From positions 1,425,055 through 1,489,054 of the forward strand of contig JNVV01000004.1 in assembly GCA_000733355.1 (NCBI GenBank): a stretch of DNA of 64,000 bases, written 5' to 3'. The stretch is from Falciphora oryzae. Its lineage: Eukaryota > Ascomycota > Sordariomycetes > Magnaporthales > Magnaporthaceae. Under the pieces are notes generated by a model that was not told the DNA's origin, did not search any database, and was given only the letters and a program-made list of their open reading frames with translations. The translations under genes and the position numbers were made by a program. Shown one piece after another: positions 19,944 to 30,006 of the stretch. Numbering within the stretch: the first letter of the stretch is position 1; each line of letters begins with the position of its first letter.

Positions 19944-21644
19944 ATGGCGGCGGCCGCCCCCCATGAGGGCTCCACAACCGGTGCCGCGCAGGCGAGCCCT
20001 GACATCGGCTACCCAAACGGCCACCTCGGACACCTCAACGAAAGCGAGACCAAGGCGCTCGAGGAGTTCAAGGCTCTGATCACAGAAAAGGGCGAGTATT
20101 CGCCTGGTCCGCCGCCTTCGCACGACGACCAGACGTTGCTGTATGTGTACCCTTCCCTGTTGTCGCACGGACAGAGATGCCGGAAGCCGCGGAAGCTAAT
20201 TCTTGACCATTTTCCGCCCTGCCGCAGGAGATTCCTCCGCGCCCGTCGATGGGTGCCCCAGGACGCCTTCAAGCAGTTCAAGGACACAGAAGACTGGCGG
20301 GCGGCGACGCGGTTAGACGTCCTCTACGACACCATCGACCTCGACGCATACGAGCAGAGCAGGATCCTAGTGCGTTGCGCCCCGCGACCCCTCAACGACA
20401 CCCTTGCTCCTCTTTGCCATTGGCATGCGCCTTCATGCGCCTGTGCGACTGCGGCTGCTAACTATGGGTAACTCTCTGCCGGAATGACAGTATCCGCAAT
20501 GGACAGGACGAAGAGACAGGAGGTATGTGCCGGGGCCTCTTCGGGTTGCGCTTTGCGCCCACACCCGCCGCAAACATGGACGGGAAAGCAGCGCTGACAA
20601 CAACACAGAGGCATCCCCCTCTACCTCTTTGAGATCAGGCACCTGGACAGCAAGACGATCGCCCACTACGAGAAGACGGCCGACGACGCCTACAGCAAGG
20701 CCCACGCCGACGGTCAGACCCCGCCCAAGCTGCTGCGCCTGTTCGCCCTGTACGAGAACCTCACCCGGTTCGTGCAGCCGCTCTGCACCGAGATGCCCGA
20801 TCGCCCGCACGCGCCCGCGACCCCGATCACGCTGAGCACAAACATCGTCGACGTCTCGGGCGTCAGCCTGCGCCAGTTCTGGAACCTCAAGACCCACATG
20901 CAGGCGGCCAGCACCCTGGCCACGGCCCACTACCCCGAGACCCTCGACCGCATCTTCGTCATCGGCGCCCCCTTCTTCTTCTCGACCGTCTGGGGCTGGA
21001 TCAAGCGCTGGTTCGACCCCAACACCGTGTCCAAGATCTTCATCCTGACCCCCGCCGAGGTTCTGCCCGTCCTCAGCTCCTTCATCGACCCCAAGGACAT
21101 ACCGAAGCAGTACGGCGGCGAGCTCGAGTTCGGCTGGTGCGACGCCCCGAACCTGGACCCCGCAATCAAGGCCACCGCGTCCTGGGAGAACGGCCACGAC
21201 AACTTCCCCAAGGGCCCTGTCTACTGGAAGGCCCTGGACGACGAGCGCCTCGAGTGCGTCGCTGTGGGGTCCATCAAGCAGCAGGAGCGCAGGGTCCGCG
21301 TCTGCACCTTCCCGCGGTCCTTCAAGGGCGCCAACTCCACAAACGCCCCCTTCCACGGCGACTACGCCTACGACGGGCCGCCGACTCCCGTGGGTGCCAT
21401 GAACCCCGTGGTCGGCGTCGAGCCCGCGCCGCCCGGGGAGGAGGGCCCGATCCCGGCGGCGACGGCGACGGCAAACCCCGTGGCCCAGGACTCGCGGCCC
21501 GTCGATCTCGAGGCCGCTGTGCAAGACCTCAGCATCACCGGGGCCCAGATCGGCCAATCAGCGGCGGCCACTCAGCAAGCTGGCGCTGGGAAGAAGGTCG
21601 AGGTCAACCAGACCAGCGCCCCCGCTCCCACACTCGCCGCCTAG
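19944..21644 (+). CDS. Sec14-like CRAL-TRIO lipid-transfer protein
   Basis: Probably a cytosolic phosphatidylinositol/phosphatidylcholine transfer protein that presents lipid to kinases at Golgi or plasma membranes (family knowledge). Exons 19944-20140, 20228-20369, 20491-20522 and 20609-21644 join to about 468 aa; the third is only 32 nt and supplies YPQWTGRRDR. The CRAL-TRIO N-terminal helices contain LLRFLRARRW...DAFKQFKDTEDWR (about residues 64-90). The lipid-binding domain has GIPLYLFEIRHLDSK, NIVDVSGVSLRQFW, HYPETLDRIFVIGAPFFFS, FILTPAEVLPVL and IPKQYGGELEF, the classic order. A Pro/Ala-rich tail of about 80 residues follows. There is no signal peptide. The start ATG follows GCG and is the first in frame. 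Confidence 0.85.
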
Positions 21645-22106
21645 CGGAAAGGTGGGTTTCAGGGGCATAGGTGCAACGTGCAGTAGAATTTGCGCCACGA
21701 GCCGCACGCGAGACTTAGACTTTATGCATATCACCTTATGAGCGGTAGCAACAACGGCTGCTCAGGGATAATAGTGTTTTTGGCGTCATTGGATAACGAG
21801 GGAGGTACACATAAAGCCTCCTCGTGATACATGGAATCAGTTTTGTCGGCATCCTTTTTCTTCCTCTCCCTGCAGCATAGCAACATTATATCCTGCGCGA
21901 GGCCTTTGGCTCTTGGTTTCTTTAACCTAGGCACTCTTCTCGTCCTCTTCTTGGAGACAGCATCCCTAGACCGTATTCCGAATATTCAAGTTTATTCGCA
22001 CATCCCCATGCCCTGTTTCTTACATTCGCTCATTATTGGGTATCTCTGCATCTACCATACTAACCGCCGCACGTATCAATCGTCCGTGCCACGTCCCGCG
22101 CTGGGC
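21645..22106. other. Convergent 3' intergenic
   Basis: About 460 bp between convergent genes. No gene, repeat or RNA is seen. Confidence 0.5.
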
Positions 22107-22904
22107 TCACGACGCCGGCGCCGGCGCCCCCGGGCCAGTCTGCCTCCGCGCGCGCCACCTGCGCACGCCCTTGTCCAGCTCGTCCCACGACATGCCGTCC
22201 CTCACGTGGCAAAAGAGTACGCCCAGCGTCTGCTCGACGTCGCGGTTGCGCGCCTCGTCGTCAAAGAAGAGCATCTCGCTGTACGGCAGGCCCGTGCGCT
22301 TCTGAATCGCCTCAAAGTGCTTGACCTTGCTCGCCGGGTACGCCTCGAGGCCGCCATCGAAGAAGTCGAGCGCGCGTTTACTTTTCTCCTTCCCGCCCGG
22401 GTGGTGGCCCGGTAGCGGCTCGCCGCCGCCACCCGGTGGGATGTGCAGGAGCTTGAGCATCTCGCGGGCTAGATCCGGCGCGTGTGTGCGCGAGGCCACG
22501 GCGAGCCGGATGCCGACGGCGGGCAGGGTGTAGAGCATGCGCGGCACGTCGGCGTAGAAGGAGAAGGTGTCGCCGACCTTGTCGGTCGCGGCGTCCCGGG
22601 CGCTGCCGCCGGCAGACTTGAGGGGCGGCACCGGGTGCGTGTCGACCCAGAAGGGCCACAGCGTGTAATCCAGGTCGAAAACGACGAGGCGCGGGAGGGG
22701 CTCCTCGTCGGTCAGGCAGCGGGCTATGCCGCTGTTGGTGGTGGTGGCGCCATTGCTGCCGCTGCCTGCTGCCTGGACCGAGTTGGGCAACGAGGTTAGG
22801 GAGGGGTTCGCGAGCGAGGATTGGGACGAGGCTGGGTTCGAGTTGGTGGTGCTGACGCTGCCGTTGGCTAGGTGGGCGTGCGCCTTGGACAGCTTCTTTG
22901 CCAT
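22107..22904 (-). CDS. MDP-1 type HAD phosphatase
   Basis: Magnesium-dependent phosphatase-1 family, HAD superfamily; known members dephosphorylate phosphotyrosine or sugar/fructosamine phosphates in the cytosol. The single exon gives 265 aa from the chosen ATG at 22904 (MAKKLSKAH). An in-frame ATG at 22991 would add 29 residues. HAD motif I is VVFDLDYTLWPFWVD, with the nucleophile Asp and the WPFWVDTH signature of MDP-1; motif II is ASRTHAPDLAREML; motif IV is LFFDDEARNRDVEQTLGV. A Ser/Asn-rich N-terminal extension of about 60 residues is longer than in animal MDP-1. An insertion of Gly/Pro/His residues lies between motif II and the FDGGLEAYPASKVKHFE segment. Confidence 0.85.
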   Translation of the reverse strand: MAKKLSKAHAHLANGSVSTTNSNPASSQSSLANPSLTSLPNSVQAAGSGSNGATTTNSGIARCLTDEEPLPRLVVFDLDYTLWPFWVDTHPVPPLKSAGGSARDAATDKVGDTFSFYADVPRMLYTLPAVGIRLAVASRTHAPDLAREMLKLLHIPPGGGGEPLPGHHPGGKEKSKRALDFFDGGLEAYPASKVKHFEAIQKRTGLPYSEMLFFDDEARNRDVEQTLGVLFCHVRDGMSWDELDKGVRRWRARRQTGPGAPAPAS

Positions 22905-22991
22905 GGCGAGGAGGTGCGCTTCAGGCGGCGAGGCGGGATGGGCGAGCAGGATGAGGGGTGCGACGCGGGTGTAGATTCCTCCCAGCCGCAT

Positions 22992-23909
22992 TCGATGGAA
23001 GGCTGTCGGTGCCTGGTAGCTGGAGGTGGGTTACATGCGGTGACGTCGTGGGAGCACAGTTGAGTGTTGCACGGGCCCGGACGTGCCATTGAGGGCACCA
23101 TTTCGGAGCCCCAATGCGCCCCGCTGCAGTGTGCCCCTCAGCTGGAGCTGGAGCGTGGGACAGGGGTCGAGCCGTATCGCGCGCGTCAAATGTCTTGTTG
23201 GCTCGCTCATGAACTCGCATCGCATCAATGACCTCAATTCTACCGTCTGAGGAATTCGGCTTCGGGATAAAGATGGACGCCAACCCGTCTGCATAAACGA
23301 AACGGTCTGGCACCAGACGTCTCTCAACCCCATTCAGGCTAGATGCTCAGCGGTAAGACGAGAGCTTTGCCCAGACCAATGGAGTCATGTGGCGACGAGT
23401 GGTCCGGCTGGCCTCATGCTCGTGTGCAATGCAGGCAAAGCCCCGGCTGCATGCGTCGCGTTTTCTTTTTCCCAGACACGCACCAAGGTCACAGCGGCGC
23501 TCGACAACTGCCGTCGAACCACCAGCCCGGCACGGCTGATGGTGGGATCCCCACCCCAATGGACTTCCCCCGCTTGCTCCGCCATTGCGGGAACCGCTAC
23601 CTTCGCTCCGATGCCCTCCCGTCCTGCTTTATAATTCCTGACAATCGCCTCTTTGGTAACTGAAGCCGAGCTCGGTAAAAGCGTGGAACATTCCCTCCGC
23701 AGATACCTTAATCCCCGGAGCAGAGAGCCGGTTATCAAAAAGGGGCATCCCCCGTGTTCCGGCCCCGGAATTTGTGTAGAATTCGATAAAACGACCAGCC
23801 CGACTGTGCCCCCTAGACCCATCAACGTCATCACGACACTGCGGGATAGAATCCTCGCCTAATACCGAAAACGGCAAGAATCTCAGCCGTGCTCACTCCA
23901 CACCAAACC
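22992..23909. other. Divergent intergenic region
   Basis: About 0.9 kb shared upstream region of the divergent MDP-1 and dioxygenase-like genes. I see no conserved open frame and no clear regulatory element. Confidence 0.45.
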
Positions 23910-25126
23910 ATGGCTGCCGCCTCGGTGCACAACGATCTCAAGAAGATCAAGCTCACCCACCTGGCCCACGTCTACTACAAGTTCAAGGACCTCGCCCCGA
24001 TCAGGACCTTCTACGAGGACTTTGGCTTCTACGAGACCAAGCGCGTGGGCGAGAAGACCTACTACAGGGGCTACGGCGCCGAGCCTTTCGTCATCTGCGC
24101 CGAGCCAGCCGATAAGGATGAGTTTGGCGGCGCTGCCTTCGCCGTCGAGTCCGAGGAGGACCTGATCCACGCCTCCCTGTCCCTGCCCGCCGAGTGCAGG
24201 GCCACCAAGGTCTACGACCTGACCGACGCCCCCGGCGGCGGTAAGGGGGTGACCTTCTACGACCCCGTCGATGGCTTCCCGTTCCACCTGGTGTACGGCC
24301 AGGAAAAGGTCCCGATCATGGACCCGAACTTCCCGGACCTGAAGATCAACTTTGTATGTTGCTGCCCACCTAGGCGTATACGGCTGACGAACGCCCCACT
24401 CGCCGGACCCCTTTTTTATCATATCGAGTTCCCTGCTTCTGACCTCCTTCTCAGCCTCTCGAGAAAACACGAGACGTCAACACATTCCAGCGCTTCAAGA
24501 AGCGGCCAGCGCCCGTGCACAAGCTGGGCCACTTTGGCATGTGCGTGACCAACTTTGCCAAGTGCTACGAGTTCTACTCGACCCGCTTCAACTTCTTTGC
24601 CAGTGAAGTAAGTCAAATCACCAAAAGACTGGCCATAGAAACACAGATGGCCTGTAAATACTCACAAACTCCCCGTGCAACAGCTCTCCTACAATGACAA
24701 AGAGGAAGACATCACCGTCTTCTTCAGGCTGGACAGGGGCATGGAGAAGGTCGACCACCACTGCTTCTTCTTCTTCGAGGGGCCCAAGATGCACGTGCAC
24801 CACTCGTCCTTTGAGACGCACGACTTTGACACCCAGGTGCTCGGCCACGACTGGCTGCGCGAGAAGGGCTACGAGAACTGCTGGGGTGTTGGCCGGCACA
24901 TTATGGGGAGCCAAATCTTTGATTACTGGTAAGGAGCACTTATACACCCCGAATCATGGCACAATGCTGACGAGACATGTGCAGGTTCGACCCGGCCAAG
25001 TTCATCATGGAGCACTACGTCGACGGCGACCTGCTGGATATGTCGGAGCCGACGCACCGTGGGCGCGCGGGGCCTGACACGCTGTACGTCTGGGGCCCCG
25101 ATGTGCCGGCGACTTTCCTGACGTAG
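23910..25126 (+). CDS. Extradiol dioxygenase-like VOC protein
   Basis: Vicinal-oxygen-chelate enzyme with two modules, resembling catechol 2,3-dioxygenase-type ring-cleaving enzymes. Exons 23910-24353, 24455-24607, 24684-24928 and 24985-25126 join in frame to about 327 aa; the ATG sits in ACCATGG. Module 1 starts LTHLAHVYYKFKDLAPIRTF. Module 2 starts VHKLGHFGMCVTNFAKCYEF. The likely Fe(II) ligands are the His in KLGHFGM (about residue 169), a His in MHVHHSSFETHD (about 232) and the Glu in KFIMEHYVDG (about 288). This H-H-E set with the HHSSFE block fits type I extradiol enzymes. The substrate cannot be told from sequence, and a glyoxalase-like role is not excluded. No signal peptide. Confidence 0.8.
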
Positions 25127-25681
25127 GATCTGGAGCGAACTGGAAATGTGATTCATATGTAACGTACCTTCTCTCTACCAGCCTATCTATCTGGAAAATA
25201 ATACCAAAATTGAAGAGACCCCCTCTTATGAGCGAATGTGCTCGGTCCGTGACATTGTGGAGGAGGTTGTTATAGACAGAAGTGCCCGTGGTTGGTCGGG
25301 TTGCCGTCCGGCGCCTGCGACTTATACCCTTGACATAGGACCGGTGTCGATGTCGCTGGACATAGACGACGACGAAGAATGGAGCATGCGCAACAGTGTC
25401 GTTACGCCGTTCGTCTTGTAACCCGGCGTAGAGAACCTACTGAAGGGCAGTAAATCATCATGCACTACTCTAACACAGGAATCTACGAGAAAACCCAAGG
25501 CTGCCACTTTGCCATCACTTTCTACTCAGAACTGTTTTACCAAACTTTCAGTTGTACCATTATAAAAACCTTGTCCGCCACAGAAAAAAATTCTACACCT
25601 ACCACCCACTACCCAACCCAACACCCACCACCCTCAAGCTGCTCCGAGGATCACAACCACTTGAGCGGAAACCCCGCAAAG
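25127..25681. other. Intergenic, upstream of dynamin-like gene 2
   Basis: About 555 bp. A CT/CA-rich stretch (25580-25640, with repeats of CACCCA/CCAACCC type) precedes the dynamin start and is a common fungal promoter or 5' UTR feature. No gene is seen. Confidence 0.45.
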
Positions 25682-28570
25682 ATGGCCGGCACACTCGCAG
25701 AAGGCGACCGCGGCAACTCGGCCACCCTCATCAAGGTTGACCGGCTGCGCGAGCTCATCGGCAACAAGATCTCGCTGCCCCAGCTCGTCGTCGTCGGCGA
25801 CCAGAGCTCGGGCAAGAGCTCGGTCCTCGAGGGCATTACCGGGTTCGCGTTCCCGAGAGACGCCGAGCTCTGCACGAGGTACGCCACCCAGATCACCTGC
25901 CGTCGCGAGGACTACGAGTCGGTGGCCGTCTCCATCATCCCTCATGAAGATGCGGACCCGGACCTGGCCGCCAAGCTCAAGGGCTTCTCCCGAATCTTGC
26001 CCGAGGCTACGCAGATGGACAACAAGATGCTGGGGGAGATCTTTAGAGATGTCAACAAGGAGCTCGGGATCAGCTCTGGCGATGGCGATGGCAAGCCCGT
26101 CAAGCCCTCGACCCGCAATGCCTTCAGTCAGCATCTGCTCAAGATCGAGATCTGCAGCCCACAGGTTCGCCTTTACTCATCTATTTCCTTGTGGAATATT
26201 CTTGCCCGTTTCCTTTCATATTCCCTCTCCGCTCCCTCCCTATCCCACTTGGACTTTCCTCTTTATCTTCTTTGATGCACCCTCCTCGTAGACATCAGGT
26301 TCGCGCCAGCTTTTGGCAACTGCCACGAACCCACATATGGCATTTTCTTGCTCCCCCGACGGTGCTCTCTGCCTGTCTAAGATAACACTAACGAAAAATA
26401 GCAAGAACACTTTACCGTCATTGATGTTCCCGGGATCTTCCGCAAAGAGACTCAGGGTAGGCTCGCCATTCTTGCTTCTCTTTCCCATTGGTCTATCTGG
26501 AAGGCAACTTGCTAATCATCCTGTCTTGCAAAAGGTGTTACTACTGAGGCTGATATCCTCCTTGTCAAGAACATGGTGATGAGGTATATGCGAGACTCGA
26601 GAACTATCATTCTCGCCATTGTCCCAGCCAATGTCGATCCGGCGACTCAGGAGATCCTCAAGCTCGCCAAGCAAGTTGATCCTGACATGAAGCGAACCAT
26701 GGGCGTCCTCACCAAGCCGGATCTGGCCATCGAGAAGACCATGCAGCAGATCGCCATCGACCATGTCACCGGAAAGCGGAGTGATTTGACGCTGGGCTAC
26801 TACATTGTCAAAAATCGCGGCTCCGACGAGGTGGACATGACGCTCGAGGAGGGTCAGGATGCCGAGACTGCCTTCTTCGCCAGGAAGTCGTGGTCTGCGC
26901 TGAAGAGGACGGACAGGGCCGGAATCAAGGCTTTAAAGACGCAGGTCCGCAGCCTCCTGACCGATCTGGTCAAGCAAGAGTTCAGGCAACTTCGGGTCGA
27001 GGTCGCAGCCCAGCTGGCCGAGCTCAGCGCTGAGGAGCTTGCTCTTGGGCCGCACCGATCCGACAGAAACGCGCAGCGGGCGTACCTCGGAAACATTTGT
27101 GATCAGTTCCAGGCTATCACCCGCGATGCGCTGAACGCCAACTACACGAGTCACTCCAAGTTTTTTGACGGGGAGGACCGCAGGCTTATCACTCGCATCG
27201 TCGAGCTGAACGAGCAGTTCTCGGCCGCTATCCACGACCAAGGCCACACACGGGCCTTTTCAGAGGATGAAGATTGCGTTGCGCCGGCCTCCGAGAGCTC
27301 ATCGCAACCCAATGGACAGTCTCAGGCTAGCTCCCAGGCTGTGACTGGAAATGGCCAGGCCTACCACGGCTCCTCAGGCACTCCAGTCTCTCCTGCAAAG
27401 CGCAGTGCTCCGGTCGCCGACAGGGACGGTGATCAGCATACGCCTCGAGCCAAAAAGCGGACGAAGCCGTCCAACTCCGACTCCAAAACCGACACGTCAG
27501 CTGCCCCCGTCTCTGAGCTATTCCCCATTGTCTCCAAGATCAAGGCACAAGCTGAAGGTCCCCATGGGAAGGCCATGCTGAAGACGGTCAGCCGCATTCA
27601 GTATTTGACGGATAATGGCGACGGCATCATGGATTACATCAAGGGCGTGTACACCAACAGCCGGGGCGCTGACTTGGGCACGGTGAGCAATTTCCCCGAT
27701 CCATCCCCCATAACGTTCCTCACATCGTTTTCCCCAGTCGTCATCATGCATTGCGGCATTTCTTTCATCCCCTCCCCGTAATTTCGTTCTCTGAAATTCT
27801 TCAACATTTCTAATCCTGTATTGTTTTAGTTCAACGGGTCACTTCTCGCCGCTGTCTTCCAGGAGCAGACCAAGAACTGGGAGTCCATAACGGAAGTCTA
27901 CATTCTGCTTGCGGAGTGCCTGGTCACATTATTCATCAAGCAAGCTATTTTCTCAGTCTGCAGCGACAAGCGCGTCGGCGAGGAGCTTTACGACAACCTC
28001 CTGGGCGACCGGCTGCGCCAGTGCTTTGCTCAAGCCCACGCCCACGCCAAGTCGCTCCTCGACATCGAGAGGAAGAATCCTTCCTTCACCCTGAATCATT
28101 ATTTCAACGACAACCTGTCCAAGACCCAGGGCGGCCGCCTGACCGCGACCATCAAGAAAGTCGCGGGCACGGGGAGCGCCGCTTTCGGGTACTCCCCCAA
28201 CGGGCCGCCACTCTACACGCTCACCGAGGGCCAGCTCGAAAACATCGCGGTCCACAACAACCAGAGCAACTCGGAGCACATGCAGGAGTACATCCACGAC
28301 GTGCTCAAGAGCTACTACAAGGTCTCGATGAAGCGCTTCGTCGACACCATGTGCCTCCACGTCGTCCACCACGACATGCTCTTCTCCGAAGACGGCCCGC
28401 TGCACATCTTCACCTCGAAGCTCATCCACAGCCTGGATGACGACCAGCTGGACCAGTTCGCGGGCGAGGGCCATGTCGTCAAGGTCAGGCGGGAGAAGCT
28501 CATTCGGGAGGTCAAGAGCTTCAGGGCGGCGCTTGAGGTTCTCAACGGTACTTCTCGGGATTCGCAGTAA
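25682..28570 (+). CDS. Dynamin-like GTPase 2 (paralog of 15683-18363)
   Basis: Exons 25682-26164, 26402-26456, 26535-27682 and 27830-28570 join in frame to about 808 aa. G1 is GDQSSGKSSVLEG, G3 VIDVPGIFRKE, G4 VLTKPDLA, followed by the stalk with TRIVELNEQFS and a C-terminal effector domain (VLKSYYKVSMKRFVDTM...LHIF). The second exon is 55 nt and matches the 55-nt fourth exon of paralog 1 in length, phase and content, so they share ancestry. Paralog 1 has extra introns. A disordered insert at about residues 420-500 contains RAKKRTKPSN and an upstream KR, resembling a bipartite nuclear-import signal. The start ATG at 25682 precedes AGTLAEGDRG. It is probably a membrane-remodelling Mx-like GTPase; its function is not known to me. 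Confidence 0.87.
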
Positions 28571-28892
28571 GGCGGCGTTGTAGCTCACATCCCGTCGATT
28601 TGCCGCTGGATATACCGCCCTGACTCCGGTCACTTGGCCTCATCGACTGCCGTGCTGGCTGGAGACTAGTATGGTGGACGGCAGATCGGTGATGACGGAT
28701 GGTTTCAACAGTATGCTGGACGGCAGGTCAACGATGATGGATAATTTCTACAGCCTAGCATTTATGACAATGGCCTGGATTACAGGAATCTCTCTAGGTC
28801 TTATTGGAGGTTAGAGTTTATGCTCACTAAAGTTGGTGGCAGAAGGCTTTGTCGAATTTTCTGCCTCGAATGATACGCCTTCCTCCTGATGT

Positions 28893-29522
28893 TTATCTTT
28901 CCAGCCGCTCCAACTGCTCGCAAGAAGTCCACACCAGTGACCTAGTAACCGCCGAATCTGCAGGGCCGGGCACAGCCGTGGCGTCTGCCCCCGAGCCCGA
29001 TACCGCCGGCAGCGGCACATTCTCAACAATGAACCCAGCCTCCCGCAGGGCCGGAAGCGCGTAATTATTAGTCCACTCCGTACATTTCCAAGGCACGCGG
29101 CGCTCCTCTCCCGGCGCGTAGAACGCGAGCGGCTCCCACGACTTGACGACCTCGGTCCTGTTCGTAGCCATATTAAACGCCTTCTGCTTCGGCGGCGCGG
29201 GGAGGCTGCCGAGGAGCGCGTCCCAGCGGCTCTGCTGGAAGCCCTTGTCGGCGGCCGCGGGGGTGTGCCCCAGGAGCTCCTTGCTGTGGAAGCTGTCGCC
29301 ATACTCCTCCTCGGGTGCAGGCGCCTTCCTGGACTCGTACGTCATGCCGGAGTTGCTGGTGATGTCGCCGACGACGTGGAACTTGATGCCGGACTGGTCC
29401 TGTTGATTGGTCTCGACGAAGACGACGTGGTGGTACCGCGGCCCCGGGATGTCCGGGTCTTTCATAGCAACCTTGGACTTTGCCAAGTACACAGCGTATT
29501 GTTGGGGCGTTGGAGACGCCAT
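28893..29522 (-). CDS. Conserved-looking hypothetical protein
   Basis: I cannot assign a function. A single exon encodes 209 aa from the ATG at 29522 (MASPTPQQYAVYL); the frame remains open upstream for 89 codons without a better start. The segment RYHHVVFVETN...IKFHVVGDITSNSGMTYE has the look of a globular domain found in many fungal hypothetical proteins. Later comes WEPLAFYAPGEERRVPW and CTEWTNNYALPALREAGF. There is no signal peptide or membrane segment. Codon use is biased toward G/C at third positions as in the neighbouring genes, which supports coding. It is in tandem with SEC27 upstream. Confidence 0.65.
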   Translation of the reverse strand: MASPTPQQYAVYLAKSKVAMKDPDIPGPRYHHVVFVETNQQDQSGIKFHVVGDITSNSGMTYESRKAPAPEEEYGDSFHSKELLGHTPAAADKGFQQSRWDALLGSLPAPPKQKAFNMATNRTEVVKSWEPLAFYAPGEERRVPWKCTEWTNNYALPALREAGFIVENVPLPAVSGSGADATAVPGPADSAVTRSLVWTSCEQLERLER

Positions 29523-30006
29523 GACAGGAGTCAGGCGGGGCACGGGCTTTGGGAAGATAAAAGGAAGGACGATGCTTAGGCCTGACGATGTCGACGAGCT
29601 GTCTGGATTGGCAACCGGTGGATTGTTTAGCTCTGTTTGTCGCCAGGTTCGACGGCCTCCCTTCGCCGCGGTCAACCCGTCTCTATGCGCATCCTGGTTG
29701 GGTATTTCTTTAAGCGGGACCCTCAGTTGACGGCTGGGGAGGCTGCTGCCGCTTGTTAGCTCAATCTCGCGGAGCACACTCCCAAACAAGAGGCGGCAAA
29801 AATAAGGGATTCGTCTTGTCTACAACTTTTCCTGATAGACATAAAATCATAGGCTGCCCTTGCCAGCCACCCACAATCCACACAACCGAGACGCGCACAG
29901 CCTCCTCCCATGCACAGAGAAAACCAAACTTGCTATAAGACGATCAAAAACTTCATGAACAGTAGCCCGAGGCGCGGGTCGGTAGAGAAGCGTCCGGGAC
30001 AAGTTC
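29523..30006. other. Intergenic
   Basis: About 480 bp between the tandem genes, holding the promoter of the hypothetical gene and the 3' UTR of SEC27. Nothing else is seen. Confidence 0.45.

Noticed and set aside
20433..21557. 374-codon minus-strand frame opposite the Sec14-like gene
   Set aside because: Its translation is Val/Gly/Arg/Glu-rich shadow sequence of a G/C-biased gene; the plus strand shows clear CRAL-TRIO motifs.
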